From contig CP002098.1 in the NCBI GenBank assembly GCA_000145985.1, positions 1,177,123-1,241,122 on the forward strand: a DNA stretch of 64,000 nucleotides, in the 5' to 3' direction. Within the stretch, counting starts at the first letter, position 1. Each line of letters opens with the position of its first letter. Below are positions 55,822 through 64,000 of this stretch, piece by piece. Origin of the DNA: Ignisphaera aggregans DSM 17230 (GTDB taxonomy: Archaea > Thermoproteota > Thermoprotei_A > Sulfolobales > Ignisphaeraceae). The translations under genes were made by a program, and so were the position numbers. The notes below the pieces were generated by a model, which worked only from the letters and a program-made list of their open reading frames with translations, had not been told where the DNA came from and did not search any database.

Positions 55822-56409
55822 TCAACTGGTTCTCTGCTGTATACTTATCATGGCTATGTATGTTGCTATCGATAGCACCACTATTATCGATGCATAGATG
55901 ATTATATGAAGAGGAGTTGTATAGCTAAGGACACTGCTATTAACCCTCATCTCGGTAGAGCCAAAGTTTACAAGACCTGCAGATGTATAGAAAACATTTG
56001 CTGTTCTAAGCCCCCTAGCCTCAGAATCTATAATTCTAAGCATGCCTATGACTAAGGGGGTTATAGCTATATGGGTAAGGGATATCCCCAGCATTATCTC
56101 TGAAGCTGTATAGATATGCCTCTCTTTTCTCAGAGCTAGAGCTGTGGATGAGTATATAGCTGTAAGAATCATTGATATAGACAATATGTATAGAGGTAGA
56201 GACAGGATTCTGACACTGTCTAGAGATGAGAGATATATTCTTTCGCCGTAGTATCTAAGGCTATAGCTAGACAAAGCTATATATCCATCAACAACACCTC
56301 TGAATATATATAGGGGTATGGACAAGAGATACAGCAGAAATATCCCAAAGATAGCTAGAATAATAGCTGTAGCTATATACAAAACTCTAGCGATAGCAAC
56401 TCTAGCCAT
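55822..56409 (-). CDS. four-helix membrane protein of unknown function
   Basis: 195 residues with hydrophobic segments at ~7-33, ~65-90, ~105-125 and ~168-188. An external loop (residues ~35-62) is rich in Tyr and Ser. No family is recognised. It is followed, after 40 bases, by the radical SAM gene in the same orientation. Confidence 0.55.
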   Translation of the reverse strand: MARVAIARVLYIATAIILAIFGIFLLYLLSIPLYIFRGVVDGYIALSSYSLRYYGERIYLSSLDSVRILSLPLYILSISMILTAIYSSTALALRKERHIYTASEIMLGISLTHIAITPLVIGMLRIIDSEARGLRTANVFYTSAGLVNFGSTEMRVNSSVLSYTTPLHIIIYASIIVVLSIATYIAMISIQQRTS

Positions 56410-56560
56410 ATCTTATCAACCAACTTTGTATAGAGATACCAACAGAAGACTTATATGCTATATTTAGCAAGAGCATAGAGCATAGCAAGAGTTCTACAGA
56501 TATGGTTTTTTATGTGGGAAAAACTTAAAGTGTTGTACTCCTCTAGAACTCTGAACAACG

Positions 56561-57430
56561 ATGATAGGCATAATATGTGCAGTTATAGCATCTCTTTTGT
56601 GGAGTCTTAATCCAGCTATTATCCAGAGGTATAGATATGTGGTTAGACCTACATTATTTACAGGTCTTAGAGGACTGTTTGCTTTTCTCGGGCTTCTCCC
56701 AATAGTGTTGATATTTAGTCACAATATGTTTAGTTCTGTGAGCATCAAAGCTATTTTGTTTATCATAGCCTCAGCTGTTTTAGGACCTGGTGTAGGTGAT
56801 ACTGCATATGCTATATCTATAAAGCTTGTCGGTGGTTCTCTTGCTGTTGTGATCAGCTATACATATATCTTTGTTGCACAGTTTCTAGCTGTTGTATTCC
56901 TGGGAGAGAGATTCACATGGCTTGTTGCAGTAGGTACAGCTCTAGCGTTTATAGGTATAGTCATAGCACTCTATAGAAATACAGATTCCTCTACATCGAA
57001 AAGCTCTATGGCTATAGGTATTCTATATGCAGCTATATCTTCTATAACATGGGGCATAGCATCATTTATGATAAAACCTATCTACAGCGAGATTCCAGAC
57101 CCTCTAACCATATCACTAACAAGAATAGGTATTGTCACAATACTCTTCATATCTATAGGTCTAAGAGAAATAGGGTCATTTAGCGAAGTAAGGGGGCAGA
57201 TAGCTCCAGCAGCAATAACAGGTATACTTGGGTGGAGCCTAGGGATGTCACTATATGTCTATGCAATAGGAGTTGCAGGAGTCACAATAACTGTTACAGC
57301 AACAGCTCTAACCCCCATAGCATCACAGATAACAATAGCTTTGATAAACAAGACAAAGATATCCTGGAGATATATAGCAGGTTCAACACTTGTTGCAACA
57401 GGTATAATACTCCTAGCTATCAACACATAG
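56561..57430 (+). CDS. EamA/DMT-family transporter
   Basis: 289 residues, ten membrane helices in two EamA repeats: IICAVIASLLWSLNPAII and, at ~152, GILYAAISSITWGIASFMI. FLGERFTWLVAVGTALAFIGI is the typical end of the first repeat. It exports small metabolites; the substrate is unknown. Confidence 0.87.
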   Translation: MIGIICAVIASLLWSLNPAIIQRYRYVVRPTLFTGLRGLFAFLGLLPIVLIFSHNMFSSVSIKAILFIIASAVLGPGVGDTAYAISIKLVGGSLAVVISYTYIFVAQFLAVVFLGERFTWLVAVGTALAFIGIVIALYRNTDSSTSKSSMAIGILYAAISSITWGIASFMIKPIYSEIPDPLTISLTRIGIVTILFISIGLREIGSFSEVRGQIAPAAITGILGWSLGMSLYVYAIGVAGVTITVTATALTPIASQITIALINKTKISWRYIAGSTLVATGIILLAINT

Positions 57431-57528
57431 AGTCCTGGACATCACACTTGTTATTCTCCATCATTCAACTATATATACATATAGGCTCCCACAAGAATAC
57501 TTAGCATATATCCAACAGCATCCCATTT

Positions 57529-57801
57529 TTGCTAAACAATAATAGGCTTGGGCCAGATAAGAGATATGTCTACATCGATGGGATTAGAGATAGTCTTGAG
57601 AAAGCTATTGGGATAGGAATCGATATACAGATACTAAATGAAGCACCACCAGCATTCATATACAAAGTACTTAGGGATGGTAGGATAATAGTTGAGAAGA
57701 GGGTTGGCATAAGCTCGATACTAAAGATACATGCATTGGAAGATATGAGGAGACTGAAAAGAACATCATTGTTATACAGCCAAAAACCATGCTATGCCTA
57801 G
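57529..57801 (+). pseudogene. C-terminal half of an MNT-type nucleotidyltransferase
   Basis: A TTG-started 90-residue frame. IGIDIQILNEAPPAFIYKVLRDGRIIVEK is the C-terminal part of MntA-like minimal nucleotidyltransferases, but the N-terminal GS-x-ARGD/SDID catalytic part is absent. It is a truncated gene. Another MNT remnant, with the N-terminal part, lies at 58115-58437 on the other strand. Confidence 0.5.
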
Positions 57802-57891
57802 ATCTATAAAATCCATAGCAATTCTATCTCTATACATTATAGCAAGACATATAAGTTTACAATACATAACTATAGCTAGAGCTGTAAGACT

Positions 57892-58092
57892 ATGACAAAC
57901 GAGGTTATAAGAATACGTGTAAGATATGAAGATGGTGTTCTAAAGCCTTTGGACAAAATTGATGCTATTGATGGTGAAGAGTTTGAGGTGATAATAATTA
58001 GAAAAACATTTGAGGGATTCTATGAAGAGACAAAGGATATGGTATTTGAGGTTGATAGAGATATTGTTGAGGATTTCCTCTGTGAGAGGTAG
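57892..58092 (+). CDS. DUF104 / AF2212-like antitoxin
   Basis: 66 residues. IRIRVRYEDGVLKPLDKIDAIDGEEFEVIII is the DUF104 pattern of archaeal VapB-like antitoxins. No PIN toxin follows; the next sequences are decayed HEPN/MNT genes. It may be an orphan. Confidence 0.75.
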   Translation: MTNEVIRIRVRYEDGVLKPLDKIDAIDGEEFEVIIIRKTFEGFYEETKDMVFEVDRDIVEDFLCER

Positions 58093-58114
58093 GGTAGCTA
58101 TCCAAAACATGTGT

Positions 58115-58437
58115 CTATATATGCTCAGCCAGCCATCCTCCGGGCATATAGCCCCCTAGCTCACCTGTTACATCATCGCCTAGAGGATTTTGTTTATAGA
58201 GCTTATATTCTTTGTATCTAGAGCTCTAGGTCATAGAGAGCATATATTGATATATACAGCTATATCTATATCTCTAAACACCTTAGATGCAAGAAAACCT
58301 CCGTGGATAACAGCAAGCTCTATATACTCCTCCTTCTCAAGGATTTGTCTGATAAACTCTATTATCTTCTCCCTTTCATCAAATGACATCTCCCTGGGTC
58401 TTCTTCTCTCCTCCTCAATTCTCCTTAGCTTCGACAT
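58115..58437 (-). pseudogene. decayed MNT nucleotidyltransferase antitoxin (MntA-like)
   Basis: ATG 58437 opens a 68-codon frame ending soon after AVIHGGFLASKVFRDIDIAVYI, which matches the GS-x-ASK-x-SDID core of MNT proteins with altered residues. After a frame change and a stop, coding-like text resumes (KEYKLYKQNPLGDDVTGE) and ends at TAG 58115. The gene overlaps the 3' end of the HEPN remnant by 23 bases, the normal HepT-MntA arrangement. Confidence 0.6.
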
Positions 58438-58711
58438 ATCTCAACACCTCAGCTAGAAAACTCTCTACAGCTCTAACACCACTCTCTTTAGCACTTCTAT
58501 ATATCTTCACATCGTCTCAGCCCAATATCTATGGACAATCATATTCCTTAGACTAACAAGAGCTATCATTATCTGCATAGTCTCTATATCTATAACACCC
58601 TTCTCATAGACTCTCCAAAATCTTTCTCAAGAATAGCTCTCTAATCTCATCTAGAGCTTCTCTAGCTTCACTCAACAACTTGTTGATTATCTCTCTATCA
58701 ACTCTTGTCAT
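58415..58711 (-). pseudogene. decayed HEPN toxin gene (HepT-like)
   Basis: ATG 58711 reads TRVDREIINKLLSEAREALDEI, then shifts frame; the next piece is YEKGVIDIETMQIMIALVSLRN followed by MIVHRYW, which contains the HEPN RNase R-x4-H motif. After another shift it ends VESFLAEVLRYVEAKEN. At least two frame changes are needed. The parts are otherwise in perfect order, so the decay is recent or the sequence has errors. Confidence 0.65.
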
Positions 58712-58765
58712 ATCATCTCAGTACAGCATAATATTCTAGGGATTTTTATGTGTTATGGATAGATG

Positions 58766-59896
58766 TTATCCAAAGTCTATTCTTCTACTCTCATATACAT
58801 ATCCCTTATCCGAGAATTTGTAGCTGTAGGTGAACTGTATGTAGCAGTATCTCCCCTTCTCTACAGGCTCTATAACAATCTTTGTTAGTGGTTCAATGGA
58901 TTTGTTTCCAATGTAGAGGGTGTCGAGTATATATGGTCTTCCAAAGCTATCTATATCCATATACACTATCCTCATATCTGTTATGTTGAACGGTATATGG
59001 TTTGGGTTGTATATAGCTAGACTCCTATTCTCTACATATATATCTAGAGGTCTCCAGTTAACGACATAGCTATAGACCCCATATACCCATCCCTTGTCAA
59101 AGGATATGTTTAGAGCAATAGATATTCTCGCTATAGTGCTGTTTGAGACTCTATATGCATCTCTATATATCTCTCTAGGTATAGCAACAACAGCTATATG
59201 CCCAGATATATAGCTGTAGGGACATCTATATACATAGCTAGATATATTGACGAGACAGCTCGTTACTCCGATAGGTATGGCGTTGTCTATGTTGTAGTCT
59301 ATATATGCTATAGAGCCATTTACAACATCTATACCTCTAAGCTCTACAGATGGTGTTACCAAGACAGTTCTATAGCTAAACCACTGTATAGCTATGGCAA
59401 ACAGGGTAACAATATCTATAACCATGAATACAGCGAAAACAGCTGTAGCTACACCAAGACCACCAGCCCCGCTATATCTAAGCATATAGACAATATCTCT
59501 CCTCCTACGATAGAGATAGAAGATAGCTAGAGCAATAGCAACAGAGATCCAGAGCTCTCTAGGAACCAAAACAACAACTCTATACCTAACAAAGCCCTTT
59601 GGCACAGGAGGATCAGGCAAAGGATTATTATCACCCTTCGTAACAACATAGCCATCCGTCACATTGTAGACCCTGTGGATAACACCATGGGTAAAAGTAG
59701 CATACCAAACAACAACATCACCAACGCTATAACCAGAGAGATAAACAGCAACACCAAGAACAATATCCCCAGACCTATAACTCGGAAGCATAGAGTTACC
59801 AGAAACAACAAAGAGAGCAATAGGAAACCAAAAAACCCTACCAACAAACAAAACAAACAGAACACCAACAACAATATAGTCTAGATATCTAGCCAT
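58766..59896 (-). CDS. signal peptidase I (S26, archaeal/SipW type) with long C-terminal domain
   Basis: 376 residues. N-terminal membrane helix, then VVSGNSMLPSYRSGD (Ser nucleophile), HGVIHRVYNV (catalytic His of the archaeal Ser-His type) and VTKGDNNPLPDPP. Two further membrane helices (~110-130, ~145-170) precede a ~190-residue secreted beta-rich domain, unusual for a basic signal peptidase. It is in line with two secreted-protein genes upstream and probably processes them, as SipW does for TasA. Confidence 0.87.
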   Translation of the reverse strand: MARYLDYIVVGVLFVLFVGRVFWFPIALFVVSGNSMLPSYRSGDIVLGVAVYLSGYSVGDVVVWYATFTHGVIHRVYNVTDGYVVTKGDNNPLPDPPVPKGFVRYRVVVLVPRELWISVAIALAIFYLYRRRRDIVYMLRYSGAGGLGVATAVFAVFMVIDIVTLFAIAIQWFSYRTVLVTPSVELRGIDVVNGSIAYIDYNIDNAIPIGVTSCLVNISSYVYRCPYSYISGHIAVVAIPREIYRDAYRVSNSTIARISIALNISFDKGWVYGVYSYVVNWRPLDIYVENRSLAIYNPNHIPFNITDMRIVYMDIDSFGRPYILDTLYIGNKSIEPLTKIVIEPVEKGRYCYIQFTYSYKFSDKGYVYESRRIDFG

Positions 59897-59982
59897 AGAA
59901 ACAACCTATACACTCAAAACAATTCTCAGAGGATAAAGTATACATATACCATTTCCAATGTTTTAGTAATATGAATACGATT

Positions 59983-62072
59983 TTAATCACCTTCCTCTAG
60001 CAGTACATAATCTAGGTAAAGTCTGTAATCTAAATCCGTATTGCCCTTTGAAGATACGTTAACTTGAATTAAGACAAGGTATTCGTTGCCAAATTCCAGT
60101 AGGTCTGAAGGAATTGCATAGCTATATACATTGTAATAACTTGTTGGTGTTAGAGAAGTACTCCACACTATGTTGCCGTTGCCTAAGTCGATTATGGATA
60201 TGGTTAGGCTCTGACTGCTTAACTGACCCTTCGGTTGTGCTTCATATCTACACCTAACTTCAAGCTTAAGATCCCCAACAATCCTAGGAGCTGTAAACAC
60301 CTGCTGAATTAGAGCTGTATCACCATTAATCCCCTTAGGTAGTGTACCGTTTAGAAGAGCTACACCACCTAATGCTTGAGGATCTGTTGAGGAAACCCAC
60401 TTCAAGTAAGTACCATTCACCACCTCCCAATGGCTTAGGGATTCGTTGAAATCGTAATTCAAAAGCAATTGAGTGGAGACTACCTCATCAAAGTACCCAC
60501 TTTCATCCCCTAGAGCTTCAGGCCAGCTATATGGTTCGTAGGAGGTTTTCGAAGGGTTGGTTGCGGGTTGAGGTTCAGCATAGCTTAAGGTTGGGTCGGG
60601 GTCAATAAGCTGTATGGTTAACGGGTATATAACGCAGGCGCCGACGTAGTTAGGACCGCCTACACATCCGATAACTTTCAATACTAAAGTGGAGGTTGAT
60701 TCCGATGAAGCGTAAGCGTTTCCAACGATTACGTGTTTAGTAGAGCTAGACGGTAGAAACACCCAATCAGTAGAGGTTGAGGTAGGGGCGCCGTTCACGA
60801 TCGTTATCTTTTGTGAATTGCCTTCAACGTATATCTCCGCGTTCAGGCTTGAATCTATGGTTGATGAGCCTACGTCAAGCTCAAGCATTAAGTAATAATT
60901 CTGAGTAGCTGTTAAGTTGACTGCATAGAACGAGGTTAAAGCATTGGAACCCGACGAAACATACGCGGTTACGACAGCGTTAGTTCCCGTAGGATCTATA
61001 GACGTAGAGAGCGTATATGTGATAAGGCTATATTTATCGCCACCTAGGAAAGCATCGCTGGTAGGTATTGATACATTCAGACAGAGAAAGCTCCCGCCCG
61101 GGTAGGATATTCGTATGTTGCCGTCGCTACCCGTACCCAGAACCACATCCCTGACAACGTTCAGGCTATATGTGCTCGATGTAGCCGTGAAACTGTATGT
61201 AAGTGTGCCTAGGTTGTCGTAGATATTGAATACAAGTCCACTCTGAAGGTTGCTGAAGGTCACGGTTCTGGGATCCGTGGTTGAGATTATGAAGTCGTCG
61301 AAGATGCTGTAGCCAGTTCCGATAAATCCTGTGTAATCCACCTCTAGACCTATGTAGGCAGGTCTGAACCTGTTTCCAGAAGTGCTACTAGCCGTTAAAT
61401 ATGCAACTTGGTTTCCATAAGGGTCGTAGACCCAGACATAGAAGTTCACAGCTGTTGAAGTAACAGTATAGTTCAGCACTATAGTGTACCAGTAGCCGGA
61501 GTTGAAATTGCTGATGGTAGCACTTCCTAATTGTCTCCAACCACCAGCTGATTCAACGTTGTAGCTCCAGACATAAATACTGCTACTATATATCGATATC
61601 TCATAAAGCCTATTTAGTCCAGCGTTGATTAGTGCTAAACCTTTATACGTAGTAGTCGGCGAACCGTAGACCTTCACAGCCACCCACAGAGATGAGTAGG
61701 TGGTGTCCAACCTAGTGTTGTAGTAGTACTGGGAAGCACTGCCTATACCTCCATTGTTATCGCTGTACTGAAGTGCAGAACCTTTATGTCCAGTAACAAG
61801 CTGGAAGTTCGTTCCGCCGTTATTTTGCCACCCAGATAAGGGATATGTCTCGAAGTCCGTGTATGTTATGGCACCTCTAGAGGTTCTGACTAGTGCTGTG
61901 CATGTATAACCATAGGGGGGACTGACAAATGTGAGACTAGGAGCAACAGGCTGGAGATTCACAGAGAGTGGGTAGTAGATGAATACAGATGCATAGACAA
62001 GGGATATGGAGAGAGCTAGGAGGAGTGCAGAGGATATGTAAAAAAATTGTTTGGTTTATGGATATGTCTCAA
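59983..62072 (-). CDS. large secreted beta-rich protein; signal peptide in a frame reached by a -1 shift on T7
   Basis: The uninterrupted frame gives ~659 residues, but it begins at an internal GTG after an obvious signal segment (SSALLLALSISLVYASVFIYY). That segment has no start in frame, and a TAA lies just before it. A TTG at 62072, six bases after GGTGA, reads MRHIHKPNNFF in the next frame. Slipping back one base on T7 (62046-62040) joins the two. Residues ~30-230 of the ORF look like a LamG/concanavalin-type sandwich (DFETYPLSGWQNNGG; GYSIFDDFIISTTDP); the rest is Ser/Thr-rich beta-sandwich. There is no C-terminal anchor. It may be a fibre cap or adhesin. Confidence 0.65.
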
Positions 62073-62084
62073 AGGTGTTCACCG

Positions 62085-62669
62085 CTATGGAGGTGTTTCG
62101 CTAGATGGTGAGTAGACTAGTCTTAGTGATGCTGATGTATCTGAAAGCTTTGGTGCCTGGCTAGGCGATCCCTTGGCTCCATAGCCTGTTATCTGGAACT
62201 CTAGGTCTATCCTCCACGTGGCTCTACCAGATATCTGACCTATCTGAATGGGCGTTGATGTTGTCTGCGAGAGGTCTACAGTATTCACGGGGTTGCCGTT
62301 GACGTCTTTCACGTACAGCTTTGCTGAGGTCAAGTTGACTCCAACATTTATTGCATCGTCGATTATGAGCCAAACAGTATAGGCTTGGCTATCCTGGTTT
62401 ACGATTCTAAGCACATCTTTGTAATAAGTCTTCTGGTAGGTTGGATGGACAGTTATCCATGCTTGGGCACCCGCACTATCAATAGTTACATCAATAGTGT
62501 TCCCGGCTCCGTACATCACATCAGGCTGACCAGCATTGTTACCGGCGACAAAGTATACAGCGGGTTGTGATGCTGTTAATGTAAGGTTTAGCTGGTAGTA
62601 GACAAAGACACTTGCATTAGCTACTGCTAGTGCTACTGCCAGCGCTATCAATATATATAGTCTCTTCAT
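62085..62669 (-). CDS. secreted fibre-subunit-like protein (AbpA/TasA-type candidate)
   Basis: ATG 62669 (MKRLYILIALAVALAVANAS) opens a 194-residue protein with a classical signal peptide and likely signal-peptidase-I cleavage near ANA-S. The mature part is a compact beta-sandwich: YYKDVLRIVNQDSQAYTVWLIID resembles the 'dvl-itN' strand of TasA/camelysin proteins. The gene is 13 bases before the large secreted protein, and a SipW-like peptidase follows. That trio resembles the archaeal bundling pilus (AbpA) clusters. The assignment is inference. Confidence 0.6.
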   Translation of the reverse strand: MKRLYILIALAVALAVANASVFVYYQLNLTLTASQPAVYFVAGNNAGQPDVMYGAGNTIDVTIDSAGAQAWITVHPTYQKTYYKDVLRIVNQDSQAYTVWLIIDDAINVGVNLTSAKLYVKDVNGNPVNTVDLSQTTSTPIQIGQISGRATWRIDLEFQITGYGAKGSPSQAPKLSDTSASLRLVYSPSSETPP

Positions 62670-62684
62670 CTCGTTACCCCACAC

Positions 62685-63697
62685 CTAGTTTGTTTTTCTT
62701 CTAAGTTACTGCTGTCTTTATCTAGCTAAAAAGGGTTACCCATATAAATACATATCAATAATTGTTATAAGGATTCTCGACCTCTAGATAGCTAGATATA
62801 TAGATGTGGGGATCTGTGGCTGGATCTAGTCATTATCTGGGTGGAGAGGTTTGAAGAATATTGTTTGATTGGTTTGCTACTGCTGTACTGGATTTATCAG
62901 TGGATATATATGTTGGTATACTACATAGTATACATCTATCTATTTGGGGCTCTATTTGTTTTGGCTAGCACCTATTCTCCAGGCTCTATGTGAAGTATCT
63001 ATATCTATATAGTTGAATGTGTATGATATAGAGAAAATATCTTTGCTCTAGATCTCTCTACAGCTCTTAGACTCTAATGGCTTTCCATCGCGCTAACTGT
63101 CTTCTTTGGGCTATTTGGAGTTGCTTAACTTTACTGGCTGAAAGTTAAGCACCACTTAACTTCACCATCAGTCAAGAAGGGCTTTATAGACCTAATCAAA
63201 GGTCTCGTAACTCCTCATGGAGTCTCGACAACTGTTTTGGGTCTATGGAGCTCAAATAGATCTCTACCTACTGATTATCTCTGTCTTGGCGAAGCCTATT
63301 AAGTTCTAACCCCCTTAATTCTATAGATAGGAGTATACATGTAGATATATTGGTTGATTTACCTACTAATGAATCTCGTGCTATATTTTGGTTCTCTTAA
63401 CGCTCTATTCATATGGTCTAGATCTATCTAGTGGAGCTCTATGTAACCGCTATGTGGCTTCTAGATATTTTTAGGGTTGAAAGTTAGCTAAATTGTATTT
63501 GGATGTCTACTGCTAGATATACTGGTGTATGTCTCAGTAGATTTGTGTATCAATATGTGGATTAGGGTGATGATTTGTGTATAGCTATAGCAAATATATG
63601 GATATATTGTTGGTGGAGCTCTAGGTAGAGCTATTGTATTGTGAGAATAATGTTTGGTATGTAGATGGAGTAAGTAGTGTATGGCTAGATATATTAA
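62685..63697. other. ~1 kb without recognisable genes
   Basis: All six frames are short. The sequence is rich in CTAGATA/TATAG-type words. The only clear structure is the hairpin at 63123-63150. No tRNA, C/D box or repeat array was seen. It might be decayed DNA or hold an unrecognised RNA. Confidence 0.5.
63123..63150. repeat. perfect 10-bp inverted repeat
   Basis: GCTTAACTTT, eight bases ACTGGCTG, AAAGTTAAGC. A partial third copy, ACTTAACTT, follows at 63154-63162. It could be an operator, a terminator-like hairpin or the end of a small element. Confidence 0.6.
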
Positions 63698-63991
63698 TTA
63701 TTTATTAGTATCTTTGGATCTACATCTTGTCTCTACATGTGTTCTCCAAAACATATATACAGCTTCAATCTGTTCCTCCGACCCTATAGCATCTCTAACA
63801 ATACTTCTAACTATCTCTATAGCTTTTTCTGGATCCATACAATATCTATACATTAGATATGCTGCTACAACAACTCCACTTCTACCCTTACCACTACGAC
63901 AGTGAACCAAGACCTTTAACCCTCTTTCAACCTTATCTAAAATCCATCTAACTATATCTAGAAGAATATCATTTGGAGGTGCAAAAATCAT
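63698..63991 (-). CDS. dual-specificity protein tyrosine phosphatase, incomplete N-terminus
   Basis: VLVHCRSGKGRSGVVVAAYLM contains the H-C-x5-R-S phosphatase loop. The 97-residue frame lacks the ~50 N-terminal residues including the general acid Asp of archaeal PTPs. A TAG lies directly before its ATG and the window ends nine bases later, so it is cut by the edge, interrupted, or has an unusual start. Confidence 0.75.
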   Translation of the reverse strand: MIFAPPNDILLDIVRWILDKVERGLKVLVHCRSGKGRSGVVVAAYLMYRYCMDPEKAIEIVRSIVRDAIGSEEQIEAVYMFWRTHVETRCRSKDTNK

Positions 63992-64000
63992 CTACAGGTA

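Overview
The window looks like chromosomal DNA from a hyperthermophilic crenarchaeon, probably of the Desulfurococcales/Ignisphaera type; the genus is an inference from gene content. Direct support: a Cren7 chromatin protein, an archaeal SRP (7S) RNA, aRF1 and Pelota, archaeal L15e, TFS, Trm10, Rnp2/Rnp3, Nob1 and XerA homologues, an intron-bearing tRNA-Met, five C/D-box sRNA candidates and strong GGTGA-type ribosome binding sites. Most of the window is AT-rich and densely packed with short or overlapping gene junctions.

Layout. 1-6.7 kb is an accessory region with a different, more GC-rich texture: membrane proteins of unknown function, pieces of surface proteins, and a decayed tyrosine integrase whose 3' end is joined to a fragment of a membrane-anchored surface protein. 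It ends at a tRNA-Pro gene and is preceded by five ATATGCCA repeats, as expected of an old integrated element. 6.8-24 kb holds tRNA genes, sRNAs, thiI, a membrane glycosyltransferase-like gene, TFS, a circularly permuted GTPase, a Trm10-type methyltransferase, an uncharacterised two-gene unit (806-aa cytosolic protein plus VirB4/HerA-like ATPase), L15e, a TGS GTPase, a translationally coupled RNase P set (DUF54, Rnp3, Rnp2) and inositol-phosphate synthase. 24-33 kb has tRNAs, sRNAs, a broken gcvH, an archaeo-eukaryotic primase-like protein, a zinc-ribbon Xer recombinase and aRF1. 33-47 kb is mostly housekeeping: pcm, DUF371, Trm5, NAD kinase, Nob1, an NSUN methyltransferase, a KaiC-like ATPase, a DUF5320/DUF134 pair, a rubrerythrin-VIT1 fusion, thiC, glyA and cren7. 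47-55 kb contains SRP RNA, a DtxR regulator divergent from feoBA, a ferredoxin/HdrA-N/TusA sulfur-redox cluster, Pelota and a radical SAM protein. 56-64 kb contains a DMT transporter, remnants of HEPN/MNT toxin-antitoxin genes, and a signal peptidase with two secreted proteins that I suspect form an AbpA/TasA-like fibre system. About 1 kb of gene-free DNA follows, and then a tyrosine phosphatase.

The most striking observation concerns the class-1 release factor aRF1. Its best start codon, an ATG seven bases after an AGGTG motif, is followed by ATG TCT GTT TAG C, and the rest of aRF1 is open only in the +1 frame. This is the layout of the bacterial prfB (RF2) autoregulatory frameshift, but in an archaeal release factor and at UAG. 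It must be weighed against sequencing error, because three other well-preserved genes here (TFS, the VirB4-like ATPase and a secreted protein) also need a one-base frame change at or near short homopolymers, and the TGS GTPase has no standard start codon.
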